64,000 nucleotides of DNA from CAVQKZ01 sp963837325 (lineage in GTDB: Bacteria; Actinomycetota; Actinomycetes; Mycobacteriales; Jatrophihabitantaceae). The notes under the pieces were generated by a model that worked only from the letters and a program-made list of their open reading frames with translations, was not told the origin of the DNA and did no database searches. The number at the start of each line of letters is the position of its first letter. Positions within the stretch are counted from its first letter, which is position 1. The DNA lies in the NCBI GenBank assembly GCA_963837325.1, contig CAWIMV010000001.1, forward strand, positions 744,001 to 808,000, written 5' to 3'. This document shows positions 1 to 8,535 of this stretch, in pieces. Both the position numbers and the translations under genes were made by a program.

Positions 1-147
1 CCGGCCGGTTGACCCGGCGTCGCCCGCGATCGACATTCACAGCCCGCTTTCAGCTCACTCGCAGCGCCGATCCACCTTCATGCCGTCTGCTGCCTACCAG
101 CGCGAGCCGGCCCACCCGGGCGGAGCCGCGATGGCTTAGGGAGTGCG

Positions 148-1380
148 ATGAAGGTCGTTGTATCGCGGGTCAAGGCCCATCCGTGGATTGCCTCGACCCT
201 CGCCCTCGTCGTGCTGTGCGCCGGCGGGCTCGGCACCTACTTCGCGACGAAGGACGACAAAGCGGCCGCGAGCACGGCCAGCACGAGCGTGGAAGCGGTC
301 AGCACCGGCACGCTCAAGCAGAGCGTCTCAGCCACCGGCACCCTCGCCCCACTGCATGACGAGCAGCTGAACTTCGCGGTGGCCGGACGGGTCACTTCGG
401 TCGCGGTACAAGCCGGCCAGCACGTCAAGAAGGGGCAGGCGCTCGCCCGGATCGACTCGGCCGCGTTGGCGGCCGACGTGGCCCAAGCCCGGGCGACGGT
501 GGCCGATGCGCAGGCGCAGGTCGACGACGACGCCAGCAACGACGCAAGCGACACCCAGGTCGCCGCCGACAACGCCGCGCTGACCGCCGCGCAAAACCAA
601 CTCGCGTCGGCCACCAACCAGCTGGATGAGGCGACCCTGACCGCACCCATCGCCGGCGTGGTGGCTGCGCTCAATTTGACGGCCGGGCAGTCGGTGGCCG
701 GCAGCGGCTCCACCGGAAATGGTGGGGCGAACTCCGACAGCAGCTCATCCGCATCCGACAGCAATTCCTCAGCGGCGTCGAGCGCCCAGGTCGAGATCAT
801 CAGCACTGATTCGTGGCTGGTCAACGCGACCGTCGACGCGACGTCAGTGGGTCTGATCAAGACCGGCAACCAGGCCCAGCTGACGGCCGACGGTGCGTCG
901 GACACCGTCTACGGGACGATCAGCTCGGTCGGGCTGATTGCGTCGTCCGCATCGGGGACCGCGGCGTTTCCGGTGGTGGTCAAGGTGACCGGGCACCCCG
1001 ACGACCTCCATGACGGCGCGAGTGTCACCGCCGCATTGATCTACCGGCAGGTCAACGGCGTGATCATTGCCAGGACGGCGCTGCATCGCACCTCGTCCGG
1101 CGCGACCTACGTCGAGCAGAAGAAGAACGGCAAGACGGTCCACACGCCGGTGCAGGTGGGCATCCAATCGGGCGGTCAGGTGCAGATCCGCTCCGGCCTG
1201 GCCGCCGGCGACAAGATCGTGGTGCCCGAGATCCAGTTGCCCGGCGGCTCGGGCGGGAAGAGCGGCAACGGCAGGCTGCGCGGGAATTTCCCGAGCGGAG
1301 TCGTCCAGCTTCCGGGTGGCGGGAAGTTCCCGCCCGGCGGGCAGGGCGGCAAGCTCCCGGTCGGAGGCAACGGTGGCTAG
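148..1380 (+). CDS. Efflux periplasmic-adaptor-like protein (HlyD/MacA family)
   Basis: This 410-residue protein is the adaptor of an ABC-type efflux system. A single N-terminal membrane anchor (about residues 9-31) is followed by a lipoyl-like half-motif (GRVTSVAVQAGQHVKKGQ, about 80-97), a short alpha-hairpin, the second lipoyl half (TLTAPIAGVVAALNL) and a beta-barrel region. A Ser/Asn/Gly-rich insert lies near residues 190-215. The last 50 residues are a Gly/Pro/Lys-rich tail, unusual for MacA. The ATG at 148 has AGGGAG at 138-143. It is the first gene of an operon with an ATPase, an FtsX-type permease, a lipoprotein and a second adaptor. In monoderm actinobacteria such adaptors act outside the membrane without an outer-membrane channel. 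Substrate unknown. Confidence 0.9.
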   Translation: MKVVVSRVKAHPWIASTLALVVLCAGGLGTYFATKDDKAAASTASTSVEAVSTGTLKQSVSATGTLAPLHDEQLNFAVAGRVTSVAVQAGQHVKKGQALARIDSAALAADVAQARATVADAQAQVDDDASNDASDTQVAADNAALTAAQNQLASATNQLDEATLTAPIAGVVAALNLTAGQSVAGSGSTGNGGANSDSSSSASDSNSSAASSAQVEIISTDSWLVNATVDATSVGLIKTGNQAQLTADGASDTVYGTISSVGLIASSASGTAAFPVVVKVTGHPDDLHDGASVTAALIYRQVNGVIIARTALHRTSSGATYVEQKKNGKTVHTPVQVGIQSGGQVQIRSGLAAGDKIVVPEIQLPGGSGGKSGNGRLRGNFPSGVVQLPGGGKFPPGGQGGKLPVGGNGG

Positions 1381-2137
1381 CGCGAGCGTTGCTGCGCCAG
1401 CCGCTGCGCGCCCCGGCGGCGCCCACGAGCAGGTGCTCGAACTCGACGACGTGAGCAAGGTCTACCGAAGCGGGCCGATCGAGGTCGAGGCGCTGAGTGC
1501 GGTGTCGCTGTCCATCCGGCACGGCGAGTACGTCGCGATCATGGGACCATCCGGCTCCGGCAAGTCGACGTTGATGCACATTCTCGGCTGCCTGGACGTG
1601 GTCTCGTCGGGCCGTTACCTGCTGGCCGGCGAGGACGTCAGCGCGATGGACGAGATCGAACTGGCGGAGGTGCGCAACCGCCGCATCGGCTTCGTCTTCC
1701 AGCATTTCAACCTGCTCCCGTCGATGACCGCCCTGCGCAACGTCGAATTGCCGCTCGCGTACGCCGGGATGGCGCGCGCCGCCCGCCGAGAGCGAGCGCA
1801 GGCCGCGCTGGAACGGGTCGGGCTGGCCGACCGGATGGAGCACCGGCCGGGCGAGCTGTCGGGTGGTCAGCAACAGCGGGTCGCGGTGGCCCGGGCGCTG
1901 GTGGGTGACCCGGCCGTGCTCCTCGCCGACGAACCGACCGGCAACCTGGACTCGGTGGCCACCGCCGACGTGCTGCAACTGTTCGACGAGTTGAGCCGGC
2001 AGGGCCGCACCGTCGTCCTCATCACGCACGAGACGGAGCTGGCCGCGCGCGCCTCACGCACGATCCGGCTGCACGACGGCCGGGTCGCGGCCGACGAACT
2101 CACCGGCCGCGATCGCGGCGCGAGGGCCACCCGATGA
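1373..2137 (+). CDS. ABC transporter ATP-binding protein (MacB/LolD type)
   Basis: A 254-residue nucleotide-binding subunit that powers the FtsX-type permease encoded next. It has Walker A (GPSGSGKST), a Q-loop (FVFQHFNLLPSMT), the signature LSGGQQQR, Walker B (VLLADEPTGNLDS) and the H-loop (LITHE), all intact. FQHFNLLP and DEPTGNLDS are typical of the MacB/LolD/FtsE branch. The chosen GTG start overlaps the stop of the preceding adaptor gene, which implies translational coupling. The reading frame is open further upstream, but that part lies inside the adaptor gene. The ATG of the permease overlaps this stop codon. Confidence 0.93.
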   Translation: MASASVAAPAAARPGGAHEQVLELDDVSKVYRSGPIEVEALSAVSLSIRHGEYVAIMGPSGSGKSTLMHILGCLDVVSSGRYLLAGEDVSAMDEIELAEVRNRRIGFVFQHFNLLPSMTALRNVELPLAYAGMARAARRERAQAALERVGLADRMEHRPGELSGGQQQRVAVARALVGDPAVLLADEPTGNLDSVATADVLQLFDELSRQGRTVVLITHETELAARASRTIRLHDGRVAADELTGRDRGARATR

Positions 2138-3366
2138 GGTGGTCCGATGTCCTCGGCAACAGCTGGGATGCCATCAGGACGCACAAGCTGCGCTCGACGT
2201 TGACGTCGCTGGGCATCCTCATCGGAATCGCAGCGGTCGTGCTCACGGTCGGACTAGGTCAGGGCGCGCAACAACAGGTCGCCAAACAGCTGGCCGCGCT
2301 CGGCGGCAACCTGCTGATCGTCTCACCTGGCAGCTCGACGAGCAGCGGCGTGCGCGGCGGGTTCGGGTCGGCGTCGACCCTCACGACCGGCGATGCGGCC
2401 GCCCTTGGGTCCAAAGTCGCGGCGCCCGACATTGCCGGGGTGGCGCCGATCCTGCAGAGCAGTGGCGAGTCGTTGGTGAACGGGTCGACGAACTGGACGA
2501 CGACCGTGGTCGGAACGACGCCGAGCTGGCTGTCGGTGCGCGGGCGCGCGCTTGCTTCGGGCCGGTTCATCACTGCAGCGGACGAGTCGAACGCCGCGGC
2601 CGTCACCGTGCTCGCGGCCGACACCGCCACGGAACTGTTCGGCCCGCTCGACCCGGTCGGCCAGTCGGTGACGGTGAACGGGGTGCCGTACGAGGTGATC
2701 GGCTTGCTCACCTCGGCCGGGTCGGATTCCACGACGAACCTCGATGACCAGGCCATCGTCCCGATGAGCACCGCGTCGCAGCGCATCGTCGGCGGTTCCG
2801 ACCGGACGTCGGTGCAGACCATCTACATCAAGGCGAGCGCGCCGTCGCGGCTCACGGCCGCGTACCAGGAGGCCGACACGATCCTGCAGGGCCGACACGC
2901 CATTTCCGCGTCCTCGACATCGGACTTCTCCATCGCCACCCAGCAGTCGGTGCTCTCGACGACATCGTCGGTGGACAGCACGCTGACAACGTTGCTGATG
3001 GGGGTCGCGGCGCTCTCACTCGTCGTGGGCGGCATCGGCGTCATGAACATCATGCTGGTGTCGGTGAAAGAGCGCACCCGCGAGATCGGCCTACGCAAAG
3101 CGCTTGGCGGCACTCCCGCGCTCATCAGACGGCAGTTCCTGTCCGAGGCGTCGATGCTCGGGCTCACCGGTGGCCTGCTCGGCGTCGGCGCTGGCGTCGG
3201 CGCCGCGCTGGTGCTGCCGCACTTCATCACCAATCCGATAACGGTCTCGGTGCCGTGGATCTTGATCGCGATCGCCGTGGCGATCGTGATCGGGGTCGGC
3301 TTCGGGGTCTACCCGGCCGGGCGCGCGGCGAAGCTGTCCCCGATCGACGCGTTGCGCAGCGAATGA
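2134..3366 (+). CDS. ABC transporter permease, MacB/FtsX family
   Basis: A 410-residue integral membrane subunit. One N-terminal membrane segment (about residues 22-42) precedes a large extracytoplasmic MacB-PCD-type domain (about 45-280). Three C-terminal segments then form the FtsX domain (about 285-405), which contains GGIGVMNIMLVSVKERTREIGLRKALG, the hallmark of this family (cited here by its span, about 291-317). It works by mechanotransmission with the upstream ATPase and the adaptors. The ATG overlaps the ATPase stop (ATGA). Family members export macrolides, lipoproteins or peptides; nothing here fixes the substrate. Confidence 0.92.
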   Translation: MRWSDVLGNSWDAIRTHKLRSTLTSLGILIGIAAVVLTVGLGQGAQQQVAKQLAALGGNLLIVSPGSSTSSGVRGGFGSASTLTTGDAAALGSKVAAPDIAGVAPILQSSGESLVNGSTNWTTTVVGTTPSWLSVRGRALASGRFITAADESNAAAVTVLAADTATELFGPLDPVGQSVTVNGVPYEVIGLLTSAGSDSTTNLDDQAIVPMSTASQRIVGGSDRTSVQTIYIKASAPSRLTAAYQEADTILQGRHAISASSTSDFSIATQQSVLSTTSSVDSTLTTLLMGVAALSLVVGGIGVMNIMLVSVKERTREIGLRKALGGTPALIRRQFLSEASMLGLTGGLLGVGAGVGAALVLPHFITNPITVSVPWILIAIAVAIVIGVGFGVYPAGRAAKLSPIDALRSE

Positions 3367-3395
3367 CCGCTCGTCGCCCCCAGGAAAGGCTGGCA

Positions 3396-4253
3396 ATGTT
3401 CATCCACTTCACATCCCTCAGCGCCGGGCGGGCCGGCCGGGCGGTCGTTGCCGCCAGCGGGATAGCGCTCGCGGTCGCCGCAGTGGGCGGGTGCAGCGGC
3501 GGCGGTGCTGACGCCAAAGGCTCCTCGAGTCCGGACGCTGCCACCTCCGTGGCGAGCGGGGCCCCGTCGCGGTCCGGGAACGGGCTTGGCGGCCCGGCCG
3601 CATCCGGCGAGATCGCCGACATCACCGGTTCGACGATGCAGGTCCAGAATCCGCAGAGCGGCCAGGTCGCAGTGTCGTGGAGCGCGGGGACGAAGTTCAG
3701 TCACACCGTGGCCACGACTCTGGCCGCGGTCAAGGCCGGGTCATGCGTCACGGCCATGGCGCCCTCGGGGACGTCGGCGACGGCGAAGGCGTTCACGACG
3801 ACCTCGCTCATCGTGAGCCGGGCGAACGCGGGCGGTTGCACCGGTGGCCTCCAACCCGGCCGCAACCGCCCGTCGGGAGTCCCGACGGACGCGCTGCCAC
3901 CTTCGGGCGCGCGGCCGAGCGGCGCCGGGCCGAGCGGGGTCCGGCGTCCGAACGCCGGCGCGTTGGCCAGCGGAAAGGTCGTCTCGGTGAGCGGTTCGCG
4001 GCTTGTCATCGCCGCGCGCAGCTTCGGTGCCGGCAACATTGCGACCACGCAGAAGACGGTGACGGTCGGTGCGGCGACCAAGATCACGACGGAAGCGGCC
4101 ACGACGTCGGCGTCGCTCAAGGTGGGTAGGTGCGTCACCGCCGAAGGAAAGGCCGACACGAGCGGGACGGTCGCCGCGACCACCGTCCGGATCACCGACG
4201 CGACGAGCGGGCGATGCGCGATCACCTTCGGCGGGCGGCCCGGCAATGGCTGA
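3396..4253 (+). CDS. Putative secreted lipoprotein with two DUF5666-like repeats
   Basis: A 285-residue exported protein. The N-terminus carries a hydrophobic stretch (about 16-34) ending in VGGC, an acceptable lipobox. The mature part holds two related beta-rich segments, one starting GEIADITGSTMQVQN and one starting GKVVSVSGSRLVIAA. Each ends in a GSC or GRC V-T-A motif (KAGSCVTA, KVGRCVTA). This resembles the DUF5666 pattern of short OB-like repeats. A Pro/Ser/Gly linker separates them. The ATG at 3396 is preferred over 3363 because AGGAAAGG sits at 3382-3389. It lies between the permease and the second adaptor, so it is probably an accessory surface component of the exporter. Function unknown. 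Confidence 0.72.
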   Translation: MFIHFTSLSAGRAGRAVVAASGIALAVAAVGGCSGGGADAKGSSSPDAATSVASGAPSRSGNGLGGPAASGEIADITGSTMQVQNPQSGQVAVSWSAGTKFSHTVATTLAAVKAGSCVTAMAPSGTSATAKAFTTTSLIVSRANAGGCTGGLQPGRNRPSGVPTDALPPSGARPSGAGPSGVRRPNAGALASGKVVSVSGSRLVIAARSFGAGNIATTQKTVTVGAATKITTEAATTSASLKVGRCVTAEGKADTSGTVAATTVRITDATSGRCAITFGGRPGNG

Positions 4254-6042
4254 CACATCTCGAGCGCGCCGCCGCCGTATCCGTCGCCGGCGCGTCGTCG
4301 CGATAGCTTCCGGCGCGCTGGTGCTGGCCGGCGGCGGCGCGGTCGCCATCGCGGCCACGGGCGACGACGGGCCGCGGTTGCAGTTGGCCAGGGTTGGGCG
4401 CGGTTCCGTCACCCAGACCGTGGAGTCATCCGGCACGGTCACGTCCAGGCAGAAGGTCACGCCCGGCTTCGCCGGCTCGGGCACGGTGCAATCGGTCGCG
4501 GTCACGGTCGGCTCCCACGTCAGCAAAGGCGAGGTTCTGGCCCGGCTGGAGACCACCGCGCTGCAGGCCGACGTCGACTCGGCCGAAGCGGCGCTGGCCA
4601 GCGCCAGGCAACGGCTGGAAGACGATCGCACCGGGCAGCTCAGCTCGTCGACGAGCGCTACGCCGTCCGCAGCATCGAACAAGGCCTCGTCCGGCGACGC
4701 GTCGTCCGGCGGCGCGTCGTCCGGCCAATTGACGACGTCGAACCTGAGCACCTCGGCAGTGAGCGAATCCGCTCTGGTCACGGCGGCCAAACCGGGCGGC
4801 CCCACGCCGGCCCCCGGGGACAACCTCGCCCAGTTCTCGGCCAAGGTGAAGCAGGCCCAGAGCGTGCTGCTTGCCGCTCAGCACGCCGTCGATACGACTG
4901 AGACCGAAATCGACGCCGCACAACAGACCGTCAACACTGCCGCAGCCCAGAACGTCACGTTGCGGGACGCACAGCGCAGCGCGTGCGCAACCGGCAGCGC
5001 GGGTTCGAAGTCGATCTCGACCGCCTGCGCGAGCGCCATGGCGGACTACGAGCGCTCGGCCGACACCCTGTCCAGCGCCGTCGCCGCGCTGGATGCGAAG
5101 GTCCGGGACCAGGACGCCCAGCTGAAGACGGTCGACCGCGCGATCGCCACGCTCGACGACCTGGTGCACCAGTTGCTGAGCGCTGCCGCGTCGAGCCAGT
5201 CGAGCGGATCCAGTCGCAGCACCCCGCCGACCGCATCGCCGAAGACCAAGGCACCGACCCGCACCGAGACCCCGTCGAGCGGCGACGCCAATCCGTCCGC
5301 TGCCGCGGCGCAGCCCGCCAGCGCCACCCGGTTGGCCGCCGATCAGGCCGCGATCGACGCCGCCACCGCGCAGCTCGCATCGGCGAAGCAGAATCTCTCG
5401 GCGGCGACGCTGACCAGCCCGGTGACCGGGACGGTGGCTGCCGTGGACCTGACCGCGGGCGCCAGCTCGAGCGGCAAGACGATCACCGTCATCGCCACCG
5501 GCGTGCAGGGGATCGAGACGTCGGTACCGCTCGCCCAAGTGGACTCGGTGAAGGTCGGCCAGTCCGTCACGATCGCGGCCGACGGTGTGCAGCCCGAACT
5601 ACGCGGCCGGGTCAGCAGCATCGGCCTGCTGAGCAGTACCTCTGGCTCGGTCACCACGTTCCCCGTGTTCGTCACGCTCGTCGCCGGCAGCCGGCACCTG
5701 TTCGACGGTGCGGGCGCCGACGTCGTCATCATTACTGGATCGGCCGCCGACGTGCTCACGGTGCCCAACTCGGCCGTCCACGCCGGCGCGCGCGGTGCCC
5801 ACACCGTGTCGGTGCTTACCGGAGGCAAGACGACGACCAGGCTGGTGACGCTAGGGGTCGTCGGACCGGATGTCTCGCAGGTGAAGTACGGGCTGACGGC
5901 CGGCGAGCGCGTCGTGCTGGCGGATTTGTCGAAGTCGTTGCCGAGCAGCAGCACCAGCAACAGCGGGCGCGGCTTCCGCTTCGGCCCGGGCGGTGCCAAT
6001 GTGGTCCCGAAGTTCGTGACCGGGGGAGCGGGCGGCAAGTAG
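4246..6042 (+). CDS. Second, enlarged efflux adaptor (HlyD/MacA-like)
   Basis: A 598-residue adaptor, about 200 residues longer than usual. An Arg-rich N-terminus (RARRRRIRRRR) precedes one membrane segment (about 17-37), then the first lipoyl half (GSGTVQSVAVTVGSHVSKGE). The hairpin region is interrupted by long Ser/Thr/Ala-rich, low-complexity stretches and coiled-coil segments (about 130-390). The second lipoyl half (TLTSPVTGTVAAVDL) and the barrel follow. A GSGxxSC-like segment contains two Cys residues (about 247 and 260). The start overlaps the lipoprotein stop by 8 bp. Two adaptors in one operon could form a mixed oligomer or serve different partners. Confidence 0.85.
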   Translation: MADTSRARRRRIRRRRVVAIASGALVLAGGGAVAIAATGDDGPRLQLARVGRGSVTQTVESSGTVTSRQKVTPGFAGSGTVQSVAVTVGSHVSKGEVLARLETTALQADVDSAEAALASARQRLEDDRTGQLSSSTSATPSAASNKASSGDASSGGASSGQLTTSNLSTSAVSESALVTAAKPGGPTPAPGDNLAQFSAKVKQAQSVLLAAQHAVDTTETEIDAAQQTVNTAAAQNVTLRDAQRSACATGSAGSKSISTACASAMADYERSADTLSSAVAALDAKVRDQDAQLKTVDRAIATLDDLVHQLLSAAASSQSSGSSRSTPPTASPKTKAPTRTETPSSGDANPSAAAAQPASATRLAADQAAIDAATAQLASAKQNLSAATLTSPVTGTVAAVDLTAGASSSGKTITVIATGVQGIETSVPLAQVDSVKVGQSVTIAADGVQPELRGRVSSIGLLSSTSGSVTTFPVFVTLVAGSRHLFDGAGADVVIITGSAADVLTVPNSAVHAGARGAHTVSVLTGGKTTTRLVTLGVVGPDVSQVKYGLTAGERVVLADLSKSLPSSSTSNSGRGFRFGPGGANVVPKFVTGGAGGK

Positions 6043-6082
6043 CCGTCCCTCAACCCCGGGGCGATTCCTAGGTCGCAAACCC

Positions 6083-6134
6083 TTGACATTCGGGGGCGGC
6101 CCGGCTTTGCTGTGCGTTATTGTGATCGATCACG
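6083..6134 (+). promoter_or_regulatory. Candidate promoter and palindromic operator of the alpha-galactoside operon
   Basis: TTGACA at 6083-6088 is a consensus -35. With a 17-bp spacer the hexamer at 6106-6111 (TTTGCT) is a weak -10. Just downstream lies the perfect 12-bp palindrome GTGATCGATCAC (6122-6133), where a repressor would block transcription. Its central TCGA and symmetry are typical of sugar-regulator sites. The DeoR-family regulator at 12808 is the nearest candidate binder, but this pairing is inference. Confidence 0.5.
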
Positions 6135-6191
6135 TTGGAACTTGTGTAAGACCTTCGTCCGTTGCGGGCACCCGCCAACTAGGAGACTCCG

Positions 6192-7529
6192 ATGCCTGAC
6201 CTGTCCGACTCCGCGCCGTCCGTTTCCGGCGTCTCACGCCGCACCGCATTGAAGGTCCTGGCCGGCGCGGGCGGCCTGGCCGCGGCTCCGGGCGTGCTGG
6301 CCGCGTGCAGCAGCAGTAAGAAAAAGGCATCGGGCCAGACCACGGCGCCGGCCAAGGGCGGCGGCAGCATCACGTTCGGATCCAACTACTCCGATCCAGC
6401 GACCAAGACCGCGTTCGCCGCGCTCGTCAAGGCGGCCACCGCCAGCACGAAGACGAAAATCACCATCAACACGAGTGACCACAACACCTTCCAAAACAAC
6501 ATCAGCAACTACCTGCAAGGCACGCCGGACGACCTGGCCACCTGGTTCGCCGGATACCGGATGCAGTTCTTCGCCGCTCAGAAACTGCTCGAACCGCTCG
6601 ATGACGTCTGGGACAAGATCGGCGGCAACTTCAACGAGGCGACAAAGAACCTGTCGAAGGGTGTCGACGGCCACTACTACTTCGTGCCGATCTACAACTA
6701 CCCGTGGGTCATCTTCTACAACAAGAGCACGTTCAACAGTAAGGGCTACTCGGTCCCGACCAACTGGGATGAACTCATGGCGCTGGCCACGCAGATGAAG
6801 AAGGACAACCTGATCCCGTTCGCGTTCGCCGACAAGGACGGGTGGCCGGCACTCGGCACGTTCGACATCATCAACTTGCGGGTCAACGGCTACGACTACC
6901 ACATCAAGTTGATGAAGCATGAAGTGCCGTGGACCGACAAGGGCGTCACCGCGGTGTTCAAGCAGTGGGCCGAGATGCTCCCGCACTGCCAGAAGGGCGC
7001 CACCGGGCGGATTTGGCAGGACGCCGCGAAGGCACTCGAGAACAAGCAGGCCGGGATGATGTTCCAGGGCTCCAACCAGGTCGCGGCCAACTACGCGCCG
7101 GCCAACCTCGCGGACCTGGACTTCTTCCCGTTCCCGGAGATCAACCCGTCGTTCGGCACCGACTTCATGGACGCACCCACCGACGGGTTCATGCTGCCGA
7201 AGAAGGGCAAGAACGCGACCGCGGCCAAGGCGGTGCTCGAGTACATCGGCACGCCCGGCGCCGAGGCGACGTTCCTCAAGACCGACAAGTGGGATGTCGG
7301 CCTGGCCAACGGGCTGGTCGCTCCCACCTACAACGCGATCCAGAAGAAGGCCGTGGCCGAGATCGCGAAGTGCAAGAACGTCGCGCAGTTCATGGACCGC
7401 GATACCGTCCCCGATATGGCTAACGCGATGATCAAGCTCATCCAGAAGTTCATCGACAACCCCAGCACCTCGAACATCTCCTCCATCCAGAAGAGCGCCG
7501 AGGCGCAGGCCAAGACGATCTTCCAGTGA
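6192..7529 (+). CDS. Extracellular sugar-binding lipoprotein of an ABC importer
   Basis: A 445-residue family-1 solute-binding protein that delivers a sugar, probably an alpha-galactoside, to the two permeases encoded next. The N-terminus has a Tat-like twin-arginine motif (SRRTALK, about residues 15-21) and a lipobox LAAC (about 36-39), so it should be a lipid-anchored surface protein. AGGAGA lies upstream at 6181-6186. The fold is recognisable from segments such as TWFAGYRMQFFAAQKLLEPL and GMMFQGSNQVAAN. Substrate is inferred from the downstream alpha-galactosidase and Leloir genes. Confidence 0.92.
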   Translation: MPDLSDSAPSVSGVSRRTALKVLAGAGGLAAAPGVLAACSSSKKKASGQTTAPAKGGGSITFGSNYSDPATKTAFAALVKAATASTKTKITINTSDHNTFQNNISNYLQGTPDDLATWFAGYRMQFFAAQKLLEPLDDVWDKIGGNFNEATKNLSKGVDGHYYFVPIYNYPWVIFYNKSTFNSKGYSVPTNWDELMALATQMKKDNLIPFAFADKDGWPALGTFDIINLRVNGYDYHIKLMKHEVPWTDKGVTAVFKQWAEMLPHCQKGATGRIWQDAAKALENKQAGMMFQGSNQVAANYAPANLADLDFFPFPEINPSFGTDFMDAPTDGFMLPKKGKNATAAKAVLEYIGTPGAEATFLKTDKWDVGLANGLVAPTYNAIQKKAVAEIAKCKNVAQFMDRDTVPDMANAMIKLIQKFIDNPSTSNISSIQKSAEAQAKTIFQ

Positions 7530-7533
7530 GCTG

Positions 7534-8535
7534 ATGGTCTCGACTGCCGAGGTCAAGAGTCCGCCGGCGGCGAGCAAGCCTCGCCGCCGGCGTCGTGTGC
7601 GGACCCTCTCCGGCCGCGACCGCCTGGTCGTTGCCCTACTGCTCGGGATCCCGCTGCTGTTGGACCTGGCTTTCGTCTGGGTCCCGGCGCTCGGCACGGT
7701 GCTGCTGTCGTTCACCAAGTGGAGCGGCGTCGGCAGCGTCCACCTCAAGTCGTGCAGCTCGGCCGGGACGCTGCCGGGCATCCCCCAGCCCGGGTGCGTC
7801 TTCGGGGTGCAGAACTATCACCAGGCGTTCACGGTCTACCCCGACTTCTGGCCCGCGGTTCGACACAACGCCATCTGGCTGATCGTCTTCATTCTCATCG
7901 CGACCCCGCTCGGGATGCTCTTCGCCGTGATTCTCGACCGCGGCATCCGGGGCAGCCGCATCTACCAGAGCCTGTTGTTCCTGCCGGTGATGTTGTCGCT
8001 GGCCCTCATCGGCATCATCTGGGAGCTGATCTACGCGCCGAACCTCGGCCTGATCAACACCGTCATCGGCCGCAACGGCAATGACAACCTGATCAACTGG
8101 CTGGGCAACCCGCACCTGAACCTCTGGTCGATCCTCGTGGAGGCCACCTGGCGCCAGGCCGGCTACGTGATGGTGCTCTATCTCGCCGGGCTGAAGGCGG
8201 TCGATCCGGCGCTGCGCGAGGCCGCGGTCGTCGACGGCGCGACCGCGTGGCAGACGTTTTGGCGGGTCGTGTTCCCCACCCTGCGGCCGATCAACATCGT
8301 CATCCTGGTCGTCACGGTCATCGAGTCGCTGCGGGCCTTCGACCTCGTCTACATCACCGGCAAGGGCAATCCGGTGCAGGGCCTGGAGCTGCTGTCGATA
8401 TCGGTCACGCAGAACATCGTCGGTGAGACCCAGCGGATCGGTTTCGGTTCCACGCTCGGCGTCGTGCTGTTGGTCATCTCGCTCGTGCCCATCACGGCCT
8501 TCCTCGTCCAGGCCTTCCGCAGGGAGGAGCGCTAG
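7534..8535 (+). CDS. Sugar ABC transporter permease (MalF/UgpA-like)
   Basis: A 333-residue membrane subunit with an Arg-rich cytoplasmic N-terminus and six or more membrane segments. It has the EAA loop EAAVVDGATAWQTFWRVVFP (about residues 229-248), which docks onto the transport ATPase. The ATG begins 4 bp after the binding-protein stop. It pairs with the permease at 8535. No ATPase gene is present in this operon; actinobacteria often use one shared, MsiK-type ATPase for several sugar importers, so energy coupling is probably supplied from elsewhere. Confidence 0.92.
   Translation: MVSTAEVKSPPAASKPRRRRRVRTLSGRDRLVVALLLGIPLLLDLAFVWVPALGTVLLSFTKWSGVGSVHLKSCSSAGTLPGIPQPGCVFGVQNYHQAFTVYPDFWPAVRHNAIWLIVFILIATPLGMLFAVILDRGIRGSRIYQSLLFLPVMLSLALIGIIWELIYAPNLGLINTVIGRNGNDNLINWLGNPHLNLWSILVEATWRQAGYVMVLYLAGLKAVDPALREAAVVDGATAWQTFWRVVFPTLRPINIVILVVTVIESLRAFDLVYITGKGNPVQGLELLSISVTQNIVGETQRIGFGSTLGVVLLVISLVPITAFLVQAFRREER

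Noticed and set aside
9..359. Open frame at the left edge before and over the first adaptor gene
   Set aside because: Arg/Pro-rich composition and overlap with the adaptor mark it as an out-of-frame shadow.
6121..6134. CRP-type site TGTGA...TCACG
   Set aside because: The half-sites are 4 bp apart, not 6, so it does not fit the CRP geometry; treated as a sugar-regulator palindrome.
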